Counted from the stretch's first letter, positions 1 to 6,327 are shown. The stretch is DNA of 8,066 nucleotides from Anaerobacillus sp. (GCA_007120055.1 SKOL01000212.1:1-8066); one strand, 5' to 3'. A program made the numbers and translations. Notes: generated by a model from the letters alone, not told the origin.

Positions 1-1
1 A

Positions 2-298
2 GAGCCTGAGCTATTAGATCTCGTTATTGGGTTTAATGATTTTGAGGATATTATTTCTTTAAGTTATGGAATTGAAATTAAGGGCTTTGAAGATGCTCTT
101 TATCACTTCGAAGGTAATTACTATTTATTTGTAATGTTTACAGATGAATTTGCGGAGGATGAACAAGATGATATTTTAAGTCAGATTTTAGAATTTGGTT
201 TTGAATCTGAAGTGTCTATCCACCGAATTCAAGAATACGGTAAAGAAATTATAGGAGACAAAGCGCTACAAAATTTACGGGAAATGTTTGACAAATAA
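2..298 (+). CDS. mecA: Adapter protein MecA, C-terminal part (5' end outside window)
   Basis: The open frame enters at the left edge and encodes the last 98 residues, ending at TAA 296-298. The fragment is acidic and aromatic-rich: it starts EPELLDLVIGFNDFEDII, contains YHFEGNYYLFVMF near its middle and ends EYGKEIIGDKALQNLREMFDK. This matches the MecA C-terminal domain, which in Bacillus subtilis binds ClpC and activates the ClpCP protease. The missing N-terminal domain binds substrates such as ComK, and the known outcome is repression of competence outside the K-state. Neighbours agree: coiA and pepF follow on the same strand, as in the classical Bacillus locus, but with cls inserted between. 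A strong inverted repeat 20 nt after the stop suggests that mecA ends its own transcript. Identification rests on sequence resemblance from memory plus synteny. Confidence 0.94.
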   Translation, partial: EPELLDLVIGFNDFEDIISLSYGIEIKGFEDALYHFEGNYYLFVMFTDEFAEDEQDDILSQILEFGFESEVSIHRIQEYGKEIIGDKALQNLREMFDK

Positions 299-317
299 CT
301 TGATATGTACGTAATCA

Positions 318-418
318 AAGGGGGCTGCACTTCCTTGAAAAGATACATTATGAACACCTCTTTATATGAAGGTCTCATTGATTGAATTTATCTTTTGAGG
401 AAGTGGTGGTCCTTTTTT
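318..418 (+). terminator. Long-stem, large-loop terminator-like inverted repeat after mecA
   Basis: The left arm (318-345) and right arm (389-417) form an imperfect stem of about 28 bp. Its best blocks are AAAAGATA with TATCTTTT and CACTTCC with GGAAGTG, and the right arm runs into six T (413-418). The 43-nt loop (346-388) holds a small inner pairing, ACCT with AGGT. The position just after the mecA stop and the T-run support a Rho-independent terminator. The stem and loop are much larger than usual, so a mobile palindromic element acting as terminator is an alternative. It resembles the structure after coiA at 3566-3645. Confidence 0.65.
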
Positions 419-452
419 CTAAAGATAAGAAAGTATAAAAAATTTTAGGAAC

Positions 453-652
453 TGTCTAGCTCCAAGACTCTTCACTGAAAATGCTACAGTGGAGTTTTGC
501 GACGAGTAACCGCAGGAGCAGCGCCTAGCTTTTCGAGCGTTTCGATCCATCAAGATTTGCCTATTCATAAGGGGAAATCGAAGAGGAGGCAAAACATTGC
601 CGGCCCTCCAACGCTTGTCGAAGCTTACCAAGGCGCCTTGCGCTTTTCTTAT
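453..652. repeat. Interspersed Bacillaceae-type repeat upstream of cls (copy 1)
   Basis: This 200-bp block is richer in G+C than its surroundings. It begins TGTCTAGCTCCA (453-464) and ends CTTGCGCTTTTCTTAT (637-652), and both ends recur at 5801-5925. The internal segment 602-652 is repeated almost exactly at 5751-5800, with one substitution and one 1-nt indel. Inside are short dyads: CACTG 473-477 with CAGTG 487-491, TTCGAT 541-546 with ATCGAA 577-582, and TTTGCCT 556-562 with AGGCAAA 587-593. No long ORF of its own is convincing; the antisense frame through it is a shadow. I recognise the head and tail words as typical of short interspersed repeats in Bacillus and Geobacillus genomes, but cannot name a family. 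The block ends 13 bp before the cls start. Confidence 0.8.
583..599 (+). promoter_or_regulatory. Strong Shine-Dalgarno plus TTG, alternative upstream start of cls
   Basis: GAGGAGG (583-589) lies 7 nt before a TTG (597-599) that is in frame with cls and would add 23 residues, most of them encoded by repeat sequence. It is a closer anti-SD match than GAGGGG (653-658), which serves the preferred ATG at 666. It may be a relic of the cls ribosome site displaced by repeat insertion, or a working second start. Confidence 0.4.
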
Positions 653-665
653 GAGGGGTAAATTT

Positions 666-2177
666 ATGAAAAAGAAACTACAAGTTTTACTTTTTTTAAG
701 TATCGTAGGAACAATTTTATACATAACGAAAGATTACTGGGAAGGATGGATCGTCGGAGCGATTACTTTTCTTTTTTCATTATCTGCTTTTTTTATTGCC
801 ATTGTCATCTTCCTAGAAAATCGTCATCCATCTAAAACGGTCACATGGTTAATGGTTCTCGCCATTTTCCCCGTATTAGGCTTCTTCTTCTACTTAATGT
901 TTGGTCAAAATCATCGTAAAATGAAAACATTTACGAAAAAGGCAATTATGGATGAACAAGCATTAGATAGTATTGAAGGTAGTAAGCATCTTAATGAAAA
1001 AGAGTTAAGTAAAATGGGCGAAGATCAACAACTTCTTTTTCGCCTCGCGCACCGCTTAGCTAATAACCCAATATCCTTTGCTACAGAAACAAAAGTGTTA
1101 ACGGATGGAAAAGAAACGTTTACCCATATTTTAAAAGCTTTGGAAGATGCAACGAATCACATTCATATGGAATATTATATCGTTCGCAATGATGAAATCG
1201 GAAACGAGATTAAAGAAATTTTGATAGAAAAAGCAAAAGCAGGAGTGCAAGTTCGTTTTCTTTATGATGCTGTAGGCTGTTTCCAACTTTCAAAGTCTTA
1301 CGTAAAGCAACTAAGCGATGCTGGGGTAGAAATGGTTGCTTTTGCTCCTGTAAAAATGCCTTTCTTAAACCATAAAATTAACTATCGAAACCATCGGAAA
1401 ATTATTATTGTTGATGCAAAAGTAGCATTGGTCGGTGGATTGAATATTGGTGATGAATATTTAGGTAAGAATCAATACTTCGGTCATTGGCGAGATACAC
1501 ATTTATACGTACAAGGAGAAGCGGTACGTTCACTACAGCTTATTTTCTTAAGAGACTGGTATTATATGACGAGAGAAACGTTGTTAAAACAAAGTTATCT
1601 ATCTCCAGAACTTCCTAAGCAACAGCAATTAGGTGGGGTCCAAATGATTGCTAGTGGACCAGATACTCGTTGGGAAGTAATAAAAAAATTATTTTTCTCA
1701 ATGATTACTTCCTCAAAAAAATCGATTTGGATCGCTTCACCGTATTTTATTCCTGATGATGATATATTGTCGGCGTTAAAAATTGCTGCTTTAAGCGGTG
1801 TAGATGTTCGTATTTTAGTACCTAACCGACCTGATAAACGAATTGTATTTTATGCTTCGCGTTCATATTTTCCAGAGTTGTTAGAGGCAGGCGTGAAAAT
1901 TTATGAATATAACCGTGGCTTTATGCACAGCAAACTTTTGATTGTCGATAATGAAATTGCCTCTATTGGTACAGCGAATATGGATATGAGAAGCTTCCAT
2001 TTAAACTTTGAAGTGAATGCCTTTTTGTATAAAACAAAAAGTGTTCATACGCTTGTAAGTGATTATATATACGATATGGAGCACTCTACCGTTATTAGTT
2101 ATGAAAAGTTTAAGAAAAGACCGCTATTCAAAAGGGTGATAGAATCGACTTCAAGGTTAATGTCACCGTTACTTTAA
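666..2177 (+). CDS. cls: Cardiolipin synthase (phospholipase D superfamily)
   Basis: The 503-residue membrane enzyme condenses two phosphatidylglycerol molecules into cardiolipin and glycerol. Three hydrophobic segments lie near residues 5-21, 28-50 and 59-79. The signature NRHPSKTVTWLMVL spans about 52-65. Two catalytic HKD motifs follow: NHRKIIIVD with H243, K245 and D250, then MHSKLLIVD with H421, K423 and D428. The second is followed by IGTANMDMRSF, typical of bacterial Cls. Length is normal for the family (about 480-510), so the gene looks intact. I chose ATG 666 because GAGGGG (653-658) sits 7 nt upstream and the MKKKLQ start suits a membrane N-terminus; a TTG at 597 with a better ribosome site would extend it by 23 repeat-derived residues. 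It lies between mecA and coiA, 138 nt before the latter. No convincing sigma-A promoter is visible in the repeat upstream. Confidence 0.96.
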   Translation: MKKKLQVLLFLSIVGTILYITKDYWEGWIVGAITFLFSLSAFFIAIVIFLENRHPSKTVTWLMVLAIFPVLGFFFYLMFGQNHRKMKTFTKKAIMDEQALDSIEGSKHLNEKELSKMGEDQQLLFRLAHRLANNPISFATETKVLTDGKETFTHILKALEDATNHIHMEYYIVRNDEIGNEIKEILIEKAKAGVQVRFLYDAVGCFQLSKSYVKQLSDAGVEMVAFAPVKMPFLNHKINYRNHRKIIIVDAKVALVGGLNIGDEYLGKNQYFGHWRDTHLYVQGEAVRSLQLIFLRDWYYMTRETLLKQSYLSPELPKQQQLGGVQMIASGPDTRWEVIKKLFFSMITSSKKSIWIASPYFIPDDDILSALKIAALSGVDVRILVPNRPDKRIVFYASRSYFPELLEAGVKIYEYNRGFMHSKLLIVDNEIASIGTANMDMRSFHLNFEVNAFLYKTKSVHTLVSDYIYDMEHSTVISYEKFKKRPLFKRVIESTSRLMSPLL

Positions 2178-2185
2178 TCATTAAG

Positions 2186-2290
2186 AGAGGTGTCCAAAAA
2201 AGTGATGAACCTCTAGGCATAAAATATAGTTGGAGTACTAAGTGCTCTATACTTTCTGATTGTCTATGGTAAGTTTACATTTGGGCACCT
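2186..2290 (+). promoter_or_regulatory. Structured cls-coiA intergenic leader with competing hairpins
   Basis: AGGTGTCCAAA (2188-2198) can pair with TTTGGGCACCT (2280-2290), an 11-bp arm with one G.U, closing just before the coiA ribosome site at 2301. The same left arm, as AGAGGT (2186-2191), can instead pair with ACCTCT (2209-2214). A third small stem, GAGTAC with GTGCTC (about 2233-2247), lies inside. No T-run follows, so this is not a clear terminator. It could be a leader controlling coiA, or simply the folded 3' region of the cls mRNA. No clear ComK box is visible. Confidence 0.4.
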
Positions 2291-2315
2291 AAATAAACTA
2301 AAGGAGGGAGTTTCG

Positions 2316-3533
2316 TTGCTTGTAGCAACCATTAGTGATGGCACTTTTATTTCTTTATATCGTAAAGATGTAAAAAGAGAAACACTCTTACAACTAAGGA
2401 AAGAAGAGCAGTTTTACTGTCCTGCATGTCAACGGGAAGTTATTTTAAAGTTAGGGGAAAAGCAAGCATGGCATTTTGCGCATAAGAAAAAAGAAACTTG
2501 TAATGACTTTCTTGAAGGTGAAACACCGTACCATATTGAAGGGAAAAAGTTATTATATGATTGGTTTATGTCACAACAATTACATGTAGAGCTTGAACCG
2601 TATTTACCACAACTTAAACAAAGACCTGATTTATTAGTACACATCGGAGAGAGGCGTTTTGCGATTGAATTTCAATGTGCGAAAATACCTCATCAAATTT
2701 TCATGAAAAGAACGAAAAACTATCAAGATCATAGTTACATACCTATCTGGATATTAGGCGGAAACCAAATACAGCGAATTAAAACGAACCTCTTCCAATT
2801 GAACAGTTTCCATTGGCTATTTACTTTAAACCCCCATGATCAGAAAGACCATTCCCAACTTATTGCTTTTTGCCCTGAAAATAAAATATTTATTAAATTA
2901 AATAACATCCTTGCCTTATCAGCAAACCGATCCATTTGCACTCCGACATTTTATCCACTAAATAAGTTTTTCTTTCATACAATCTTTCAAACCACAAGTG
3001 TACAAACGCAATCGGATACGTGGCTTTCTACAAAAAGAATGTGGCGAACTTATAGGAGACATTTAAGTGAGGCACAACATTTTCTTAGAAGTTTATATTT
3101 GAATAAAGGAATTCCGTACACATTATTTCCTTCCGAAGCAGGAGTACCAGTCCCTTTTCATGAATTTATCGAAACGCCAACTTACGTGTGGCAAAGCTGG
3201 ATTTTAGAAATTTTTGTTAATCAGAGAGAAAAACATAGTAAGTTCCACTTTAAGCTAGTAAAAAGAGCGTTTCAAGTACTTGTAAGAAAAGGGGTTTTCC
3301 ATTTACGCCTTCTTCCTCTAAAAAAAGCGGGAAGTGAAAATGCTGCGTTAAAGAGTTACTTATTACTTCTATGTGAACTCAATATACTTTTAACTAAAGA
3401 TGGGAGTGATGTGTTTATAAAAATGAATGATGTAAAAATGCCAAAGACATTTGATGAAGCGATAGAAATTGACAAAGAGGTGAATAAGACGGTTTTATTA
3501 AAAAATCGCTCGTTCTTTTACTTAGTAGACTGA
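2316..3533 (+). CDS. coiA: Competence protein CoiA (PD-(D/E)XK nuclease-like)
   Basis: The 405-residue protein is related to CoiA, which is needed for natural transformation after DNA uptake and promotes recombination of incoming DNA. Residues 35-56 form a CPAC...HFAH zinc-ribbon-like motif (C35, C38, H53, H56). HIEGKKLLYDWF follows at 73-84. The nuclease-like core has RPD with D105 and EFQ with E118 and Q120, the expected PD-(D/E)XK spacing. The rest is basic and aromatic without obvious motifs. The start is TTG 2316, placed 8 nt after AAGGAGG (2301-2307). The protein is slightly longer than I recall for B. subtilis CoiA (about 380). In B. subtilis the gene is ComK-dependent and mecA next door antagonises ComK; here no ComK box is evident and cls lies upstream. 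A large inverted repeat ends the gene. Confidence 0.95.
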   Translation: MLVATISDGTFISLYRKDVKRETLLQLRKEEQFYCPACQREVILKLGEKQAWHFAHKKKETCNDFLEGETPYHIEGKKLLYDWFMSQQLHVELEPYLPQLKQRPDLLVHIGERRFAIEFQCAKIPHQIFMKRTKNYQDHSYIPIWILGGNQIQRIKTNLFQLNSFHWLFTLNPHDQKDHSQLIAFCPENKIFIKLNNILALSANRSICTPTFYPLNKFFFHTIFQTTSVQTQSDTWLSTKRMWRTYRRHLSEAQHFLRSLYLNKGIPYTLFPSEAGVPVPFHEFIETPTYVWQSWILEIFVNQREKHSKFHFKLVKRAFQVLVRKGVFHLRLLPLKKAGSENAALKSYLLLLCELNILLTKDGSDVFIKMNDVKMPKTFDEAIEIDKEVNKTVLLKNRSFFYLVD

Positions 3534-3565
3534 GACGAATAATCGTCATGAGAGTTTTGTATGAA

Positions 3566-3645
3566 AAAAGGAGGGCAATTTTCTGAACGAGCCTCTAAAA
3601 GTCGTTAGAGTTTTACAGTGAAGTGAAGAAGATTGCCCTCCTTTT
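3566..3645 (+). terminator. Large-loop inverted-repeat terminator after coiA
   Basis: AAAAGGAGGGCAAT (3566-3579) is the exact complement of ATTGCCCTCCTTTT (3632-3645). Pairing continues inward to 3584/3627 with one G.U, making about 19 bp. The 42-nt loop carries a perfect inner hairpin, CTCTAA (3593-3598) with TTAGAG (3605-3610). The right arm ends in four T only. It probably terminates coiA, 33 nt after the stop. Its size, internal hairpin and loop words resemble the structure after mecA (318-418), so a dispersed palindromic element is an alternative. Confidence 0.7.
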
Positions 3646-3676
3646 ACATATTAGGTGGTGATGAGTAAATCGTAAA

Positions 3677-3804
3677 TTATTTCGAAAACAGTAATATTTT
3701 TTCTGAAATAAAAAGGATTATTTCTATATAGTAACGAACAATATAGTTTGAATACGTTTGTTTTATACTATCAGAATGATCTGTTAATAGGACTGACAGT
3801 ATAA
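3677..3804 (+). promoter_or_regulatory. Dyad-rich leader region upstream of pepF
   Basis: The gap between the coiA terminator and pepF is AT-rich and contains three inverted repeats. TTATTTC (3677-3683) pairs with GAAATAA (3705-3711). CTATAT (3724-3729) pairs with ATATAG (3741-3746). TTATACTATCAG (3763-3774) pairs with CTGACAGTATAA (3793-3804), with one mismatch in 12. The pepF promoter must lie here if coiA is terminated, but I cannot pick one -35/-10 pair with confidence. The third dyad could be an operator. Confidence 0.35.
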
Positions 3805-3866
3805 GAAGACTAAGGCTTTCGTGAAAAAGATAAGCCAAGCTTTATTTAAGAAAAATGGAGGTGCTT

Positions 3867-5690
3867 ATGTTGGAAGAAACAAAGAAATCAAAACAACTTC
3901 CAAAGCGTGAAGAAATCCCAGTTGAAAGAACATGGGATGTAGAAGATATTTTTTCTACGGATGAAGAATGGGAAAAAGAATTTAAAGAAGTAAAAGAAGA
4001 AATGCCTAAATTACAACAGTATAAAGGCCAATTAGCAACTAGTAGTGAGAAACTATATGAATGCTTGAAGTTTCAAAATGAAGTAAGTATGCGTTTAGGG
4101 AAACTTTACGTATATGCTCACTTAAAAAGTGATTCAGATACGACGAATTCATTTTATCAAGGCTTAAACGATCGAGCAGCTAATTTGTCAACACAGTTTA
4201 GTAATATCGCTTCGTTTATCATTCCGGAGTTATTAAGTATTCCGGAAGAGAAAATTAACGAATTTGTAGCTGAAAATGATGATTTAAAAACATACAAGCA
4301 TGCGTTGGATGAAACAAATCGTCAGCGTCCGCACGTTCTTAGTGAGAAAGAAGAAGCACTTCTTGCTCAAGTAAGTGAAGTAACAGCTACACCAGCAAAT
4401 ACGTTTGGAATGCTCAATAATGCCGATTTAAAGTTTCCGACAATTAAAGATGAGAACGGTGAAGACATCGAAGTAACTCACGGACGTTACATTCGCTTTT
4501 TAGAAAGCAGCGATCGTCGAGTGAGAGAAGATGCTTTTAAAGCTGTTTTTGAGACGTATGGTAAGTTTAAAAATACACTTAGCAGTACGTTAGGTGGCAA
4601 TGTTAAGAAAAACTTATTTAATGCAAAAATTAGAAATTACGAATCGGCTCGCCAAGCAGCATTAGACAATAATAATATTCCAGAAGTTGTTTATGATCAA
4701 CTCGTTGACACGGTGAATGATCATTTACATCTTTTACACCGCTATGTTGCATTACGTAAAAAAGCGTTAGGTCTCGATGAAATTCATATGTACGATTTGT
4801 ATACACCTATCGTTAAAGATGTAAAAATGGAAGTTCCTTATGAAGAAGCGCAAGACCTTGTCATCAAAGGTGTTGAGCCATTAGGGGAAGAGTACGTTAA
4901 TATTATTAAAGAAGGCTTTGAAAAACGTTGGGTTGACATTGAAGAAAATGTCGGCAAACGCAGTGGTGCTTATTCATCAGGAACGTATGGCACAATGCCG
5001 TATATCCTTATGAACTGGCAAGATAACGTTAATAACTTATTTACTTTGGCTCATGAATTTGGCCATTCTGTTCATAGTTATTACTCAAGAAAGACACAGC
5101 CGTATCACTATTCAGGTTACTCGATTTTCGTTGCTGAAGTTGCATCGACGTGTAATGAAGCATTATTAAACGATTACTTATTAAAAGTAACGGAAGATAA
5201 AAAGAAGAAGCTATACTTACTGAATCATTTCTTAGAAGGATTTAGAGGGACGGTATTCCGTCAAACGATGTTTGCTGAATTTGAAAAGTTAATTCATGAA
5301 AAAGCAGCAAATGGTGAACCGTTGACGCCAGAGCTATTAACGAAAACATATTATGAATTAAATCAAAAATACTTTGGTGAAGATATCGTTATTGATGAGG
5401 AGATTGGATTAGAGTGGGCTCGAATTCCACATTTTTATTACAACTTCTATGTTTACCAATATGCGACAGGTTACAGTGCGGCTACAGCACTATCGAAGCA
5501 AATTCTCGAAGAAGGTGAGCCGGCAGTTACTCGTTATATTGACTTCTTAAAAGCAGGTAGCTCGGATTATCCGATTGAAGTGTTAAAACGTGCCGGTGTT
5601 GACATGACAAGTGCTGATCCAATTAAAGAAGCATTAGCTGTATTCGAGGAAACACTCAATGAAATGGAACAATTACTGTTTGAAGAGTAA
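3867..5690 (+). CDS. pepF: Oligoendopeptidase F (M3B zinc metallopeptidase)
   Basis: The 607-residue cytosolic metallopeptidase cleaves short oligopeptides, typically about 7-17 residues, in peptide turnover. The zinc motif is LAHEFGHSVHSYYS with H396, E397 and H400. The third ligand is probably E424 in FVAEVASTCNE, 24 residues after the second His, as in the M3 family. Tyr-rich IPHFYYNFYVYQYATGYSAA near the C-terminus is the conserved substrate-side region. Length matches PepF of lactococci and bacilli (about 600). I prefer ATG 3867: GGAGGTG (3857-3863) lies just upstream, whereas the in-frame ATG at 3855 overlaps that ribosome site. TTG 3870 is a close rival with better spacing. In B. subtilis an extra PepF copy inhibits sporulation initiation. 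The gene has its own terminator 6 nt after the stop. Confidence 0.97.
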   Translation: MLEETKKSKQLPKREEIPVERTWDVEDIFSTDEEWEKEFKEVKEEMPKLQQYKGQLATSSEKLYECLKFQNEVSMRLGKLYVYAHLKSDSDTTNSFYQGLNDRAANLSTQFSNIASFIIPELLSIPEEKINEFVAENDDLKTYKHALDETNRQRPHVLSEKEEALLAQVSEVTATPANTFGMLNNADLKFPTIKDENGEDIEVTHGRYIRFLESSDRRVREDAFKAVFETYGKFKNTLSSTLGGNVKKNLFNAKIRNYESARQAALDNNNIPEVVYDQLVDTVNDHLHLLHRYVALRKKALGLDEIHMYDLYTPIVKDVKMEVPYEEAQDLVIKGVEPLGEEYVNIIKEGFEKRWVDIEENVGKRSGAYSSGTYGTMPYILMNWQDNVNNLFTLAHEFGHSVHSYYSRKTQPYHYSGYSIFVAEVASTCNEALLNDYLLKVTEDKKKKLYLLNHFLEGFRGTVFRQTMFAEFEKLIHEKAANGEPLTPELLTKTYYELNQKYFGEDIVIDEEIGLEWARIPHFYYNFYVYQYATGYSAATALSKQILEEGEPAVTRYIDFLKAGSSDYPIEVLKRAGVDMTSADPIKEALAVFEETLNEMEQLLFEE

Positions 5691-5695
5691 AAGTA

Positions 5696-5727
5696 AAGAG
5701 GTTGTCCTTAGCGACAGCCTCTTATTT
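5696..5727 (+). terminator. Rho-independent terminator of pepF
   Basis: AGAGGTTGTC (5697-5706) pairs with GACAGCCTCT (5713-5722) with one G.U across a 6-nt loop, followed by the T-rich TATTTT. It starts 6 nt after the pepF stop, so pepF probably ends its transcript here. Confidence 0.85.
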
Positions 5728-5750
5728 TAATATAAAATTAAACAAATTCT

Positions 5751-5800
5751 GGCCCTCCAACGCTTGTCGAAGCTTACCAAGACGCTTGCGCTTTTCTTAT
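5751..5800. repeat. Partial interspersed repeat, second copy of 602-652
   Basis: GGCCCTCCAACGCTTGTCGA and the following 30 bp match 602-652 except for one substitution and one missing base. The segment ends CTTGCGCTTTTCTTAT. It stands directly before the complete unit at 5801-5925, as a tail fragment abutting a new head. The sharp left boundary at GGCCCTCC in both copies marks a true repeat junction. Confidence 0.85.
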
Positions 5801-5925
5801 TGTCTAGCTCCAGGCGCCATCGGCTCGACCGCTTCAGACCTTCCCTTGCGGTCTAAAACCTGACCGCTACGGGAAGGTCTTCCACCGGTTTTCGCCGATA
5901 GGCGGGCGCCTTGCGCTTTTCTTAT
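5801..5925. repeat. Complete palindromic repeat unit (copy 2)
   Basis: The 125-bp unit starts with the head word TGTCTAGCTCCA and ends with the tail CTTGCGCTTTTCTTAT. It can fold into three nested stems. The outer is GGCGCC-ATCGGC (5813-5824) with GCCGAT...GGCGCC (5894-5910). The middle is AGACCTTCCC (5836-5845) with GGGAAGGTCT (5871-5880), perfect. The inner is GCGGTC (5848-5853) with GACCGC (5862-5867), perfect. This is a REP/MITE-like foldback element with no coding capacity. Its right end overlaps the stop of the minus-strand ORF at 5922. Confidence 0.85.
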
Positions 5926-6098
5926 GAAAATCCGCGAAATCTTCTTTTTTCATTAAAGCAATGTATTGTGAAAACAATCGAGGCAAGCAGTAAAGGCGAA
6001 GATAGCCAGAGTGGGAAGAAATTAAGTAAGCTTAAAATAAAGATCCAAAAGGTAATAAAGATGAAAAGTAGGCCAATTAAAAACATTACATGATACAA
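5922..6098 (-). CDS. Small two-helix membrane protein, hypothetical
   Basis: The frame encodes 58 residues from TTG (6098-6096), 6 nt after GGAGGGG (plus-strand 6105-6111). An ATG at 6113 is in frame but overlaps that ribosome site. Two hydrophobic segments are clear, about residues 5-25 (MFLIGLLFIFITFWIFILSL) and 30-47 (LWLSSPLLLASIVFTIHC). The basic tail NEKRRFRGFS follows, suggesting both ends cytosolic. I do not recognise the family. B. subtilis has a small uncharacterised gene, yizD, at the same place, but I cannot confirm homology. The last Ser codon and the stop lie in the tail of the repeat at 5801-5925, so the C-terminus may have been reset by the insertion. The overlapping plus-strand frame is a shadow. 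The good ribosome site and membrane composition favour a real gene. Confidence 0.6.
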   Translation of the reverse strand: MYHVMFLIGLLFIFITFWIFILSLLNFFPLWLSSPLLLASIVFTIHCFNEKRRFRGFS

Positions 6099-6135
6099 TT
6101 TTGTCCCCTCCATCGTTTTCTTTCGTTTAGTAATA

Positions 6136-6253
6136 ACTTAGTCTAAGTGATATTTTGCCATTTCTCACATAGCGTAGGTAGTACTTAGGTAGAATGTAGT
6201 GCTTGTACTTTTATTAATAACTATGAAAAACTTGTACAAGTTATTCCTACATT
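6136..6253 (-). promoter_or_regulatory. Dyad-rich region upstream of the small membrane ORF
   Basis: Between the small ORF and the Rex operator lie several symmetric motifs. They are ACTTAGTCTAAGT (6136-6148, perfect around a central T), a direct repeat TAGGTAG at 6175 and 6186 (11-bp period), the perfect 14-bp palindrome AACTTGTACAAGTT (6229-6242), and a wider dyad of AATGTAG/CTACATT plus CTTGTAC/GTACAAG (6193-6208 with 6234-6253). They may control the minus-strand ORF, the plus-strand sRNA, or both. I cannot assign a promoter or regulator. Confidence 0.35.
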
Positions 6254-6269
6254 TACATTGGTGAAAGAT

Positions 6270-6287
6270 TTGTGAACTAATTCACAA
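6270..6287. promoter_or_regulatory. Rex operator (NAD+/NADH redox repressor site)
   Basis: TTGTGAACTAATTCACAA is a perfect match to the Gram-positive Rex consensus TTGTGAA-N4-TTCACAA. It ends 5 nt before the proposed -35 of the sRNA promoter. Rex leaves DNA when NADH rises, so the downstream RNA should be induced under reducing or oxygen-limited conditions. It also contains TGTGA-N6-TCACA, the Fnr-type box, and a TTTGTGAA word like ResD sites, so Fnr or ResD could share it. Confidence 0.85.
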
Positions 6288-6292
6288 GTGTA

Positions 6293-6321
6293 TTGAAAAA
6301 AGAGAATATATTTGGTAAATT
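6293..6321 (+). promoter_or_regulatory. Sigma-A promoter with extended -10 for the RoxS-type sRNA
   Basis: The -35 is TTGAAA (6293-6298). A 17-nt spacer leads to TAAATT (6316-6321), preceded by TGG (6313-6315), giving an extended -10 (TGn). This predicts a transcript start near 6328. The Rex operator lies immediately upstream. Confidence 0.6.
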
Positions 6322-6327
6322 ATAAAT

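Noticed and set aside
419..724. 101-residue minus-strand frame across the cls-proximal repeat
   Set aside because: It runs through the repeat and antisense to the cls start, has no ribosome site of note and no protein-like pattern; treated as a shadow.
2429..2644. 71-residue minus-strand frame inside coiA
   Set aside because: It is fully antisense to the zinc-ribbon part of coiA; its Cys-rich look comes from the complement of that coding sequence.
3561..3608. Short plus-strand peptide frame starting MKKGGQFSERASKSR
   Set aside because: It lies in the left arm and loop of the coiA terminator; the GGAGGG word is part of the stem, and no ribosome site precedes the ATG.
5911..6093. 60-residue plus-strand frame downstream of pepF
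   Set aside because: It begins in the repeat, lacks a ribosome site and overlaps the better-supported minus-strand membrane ORF.
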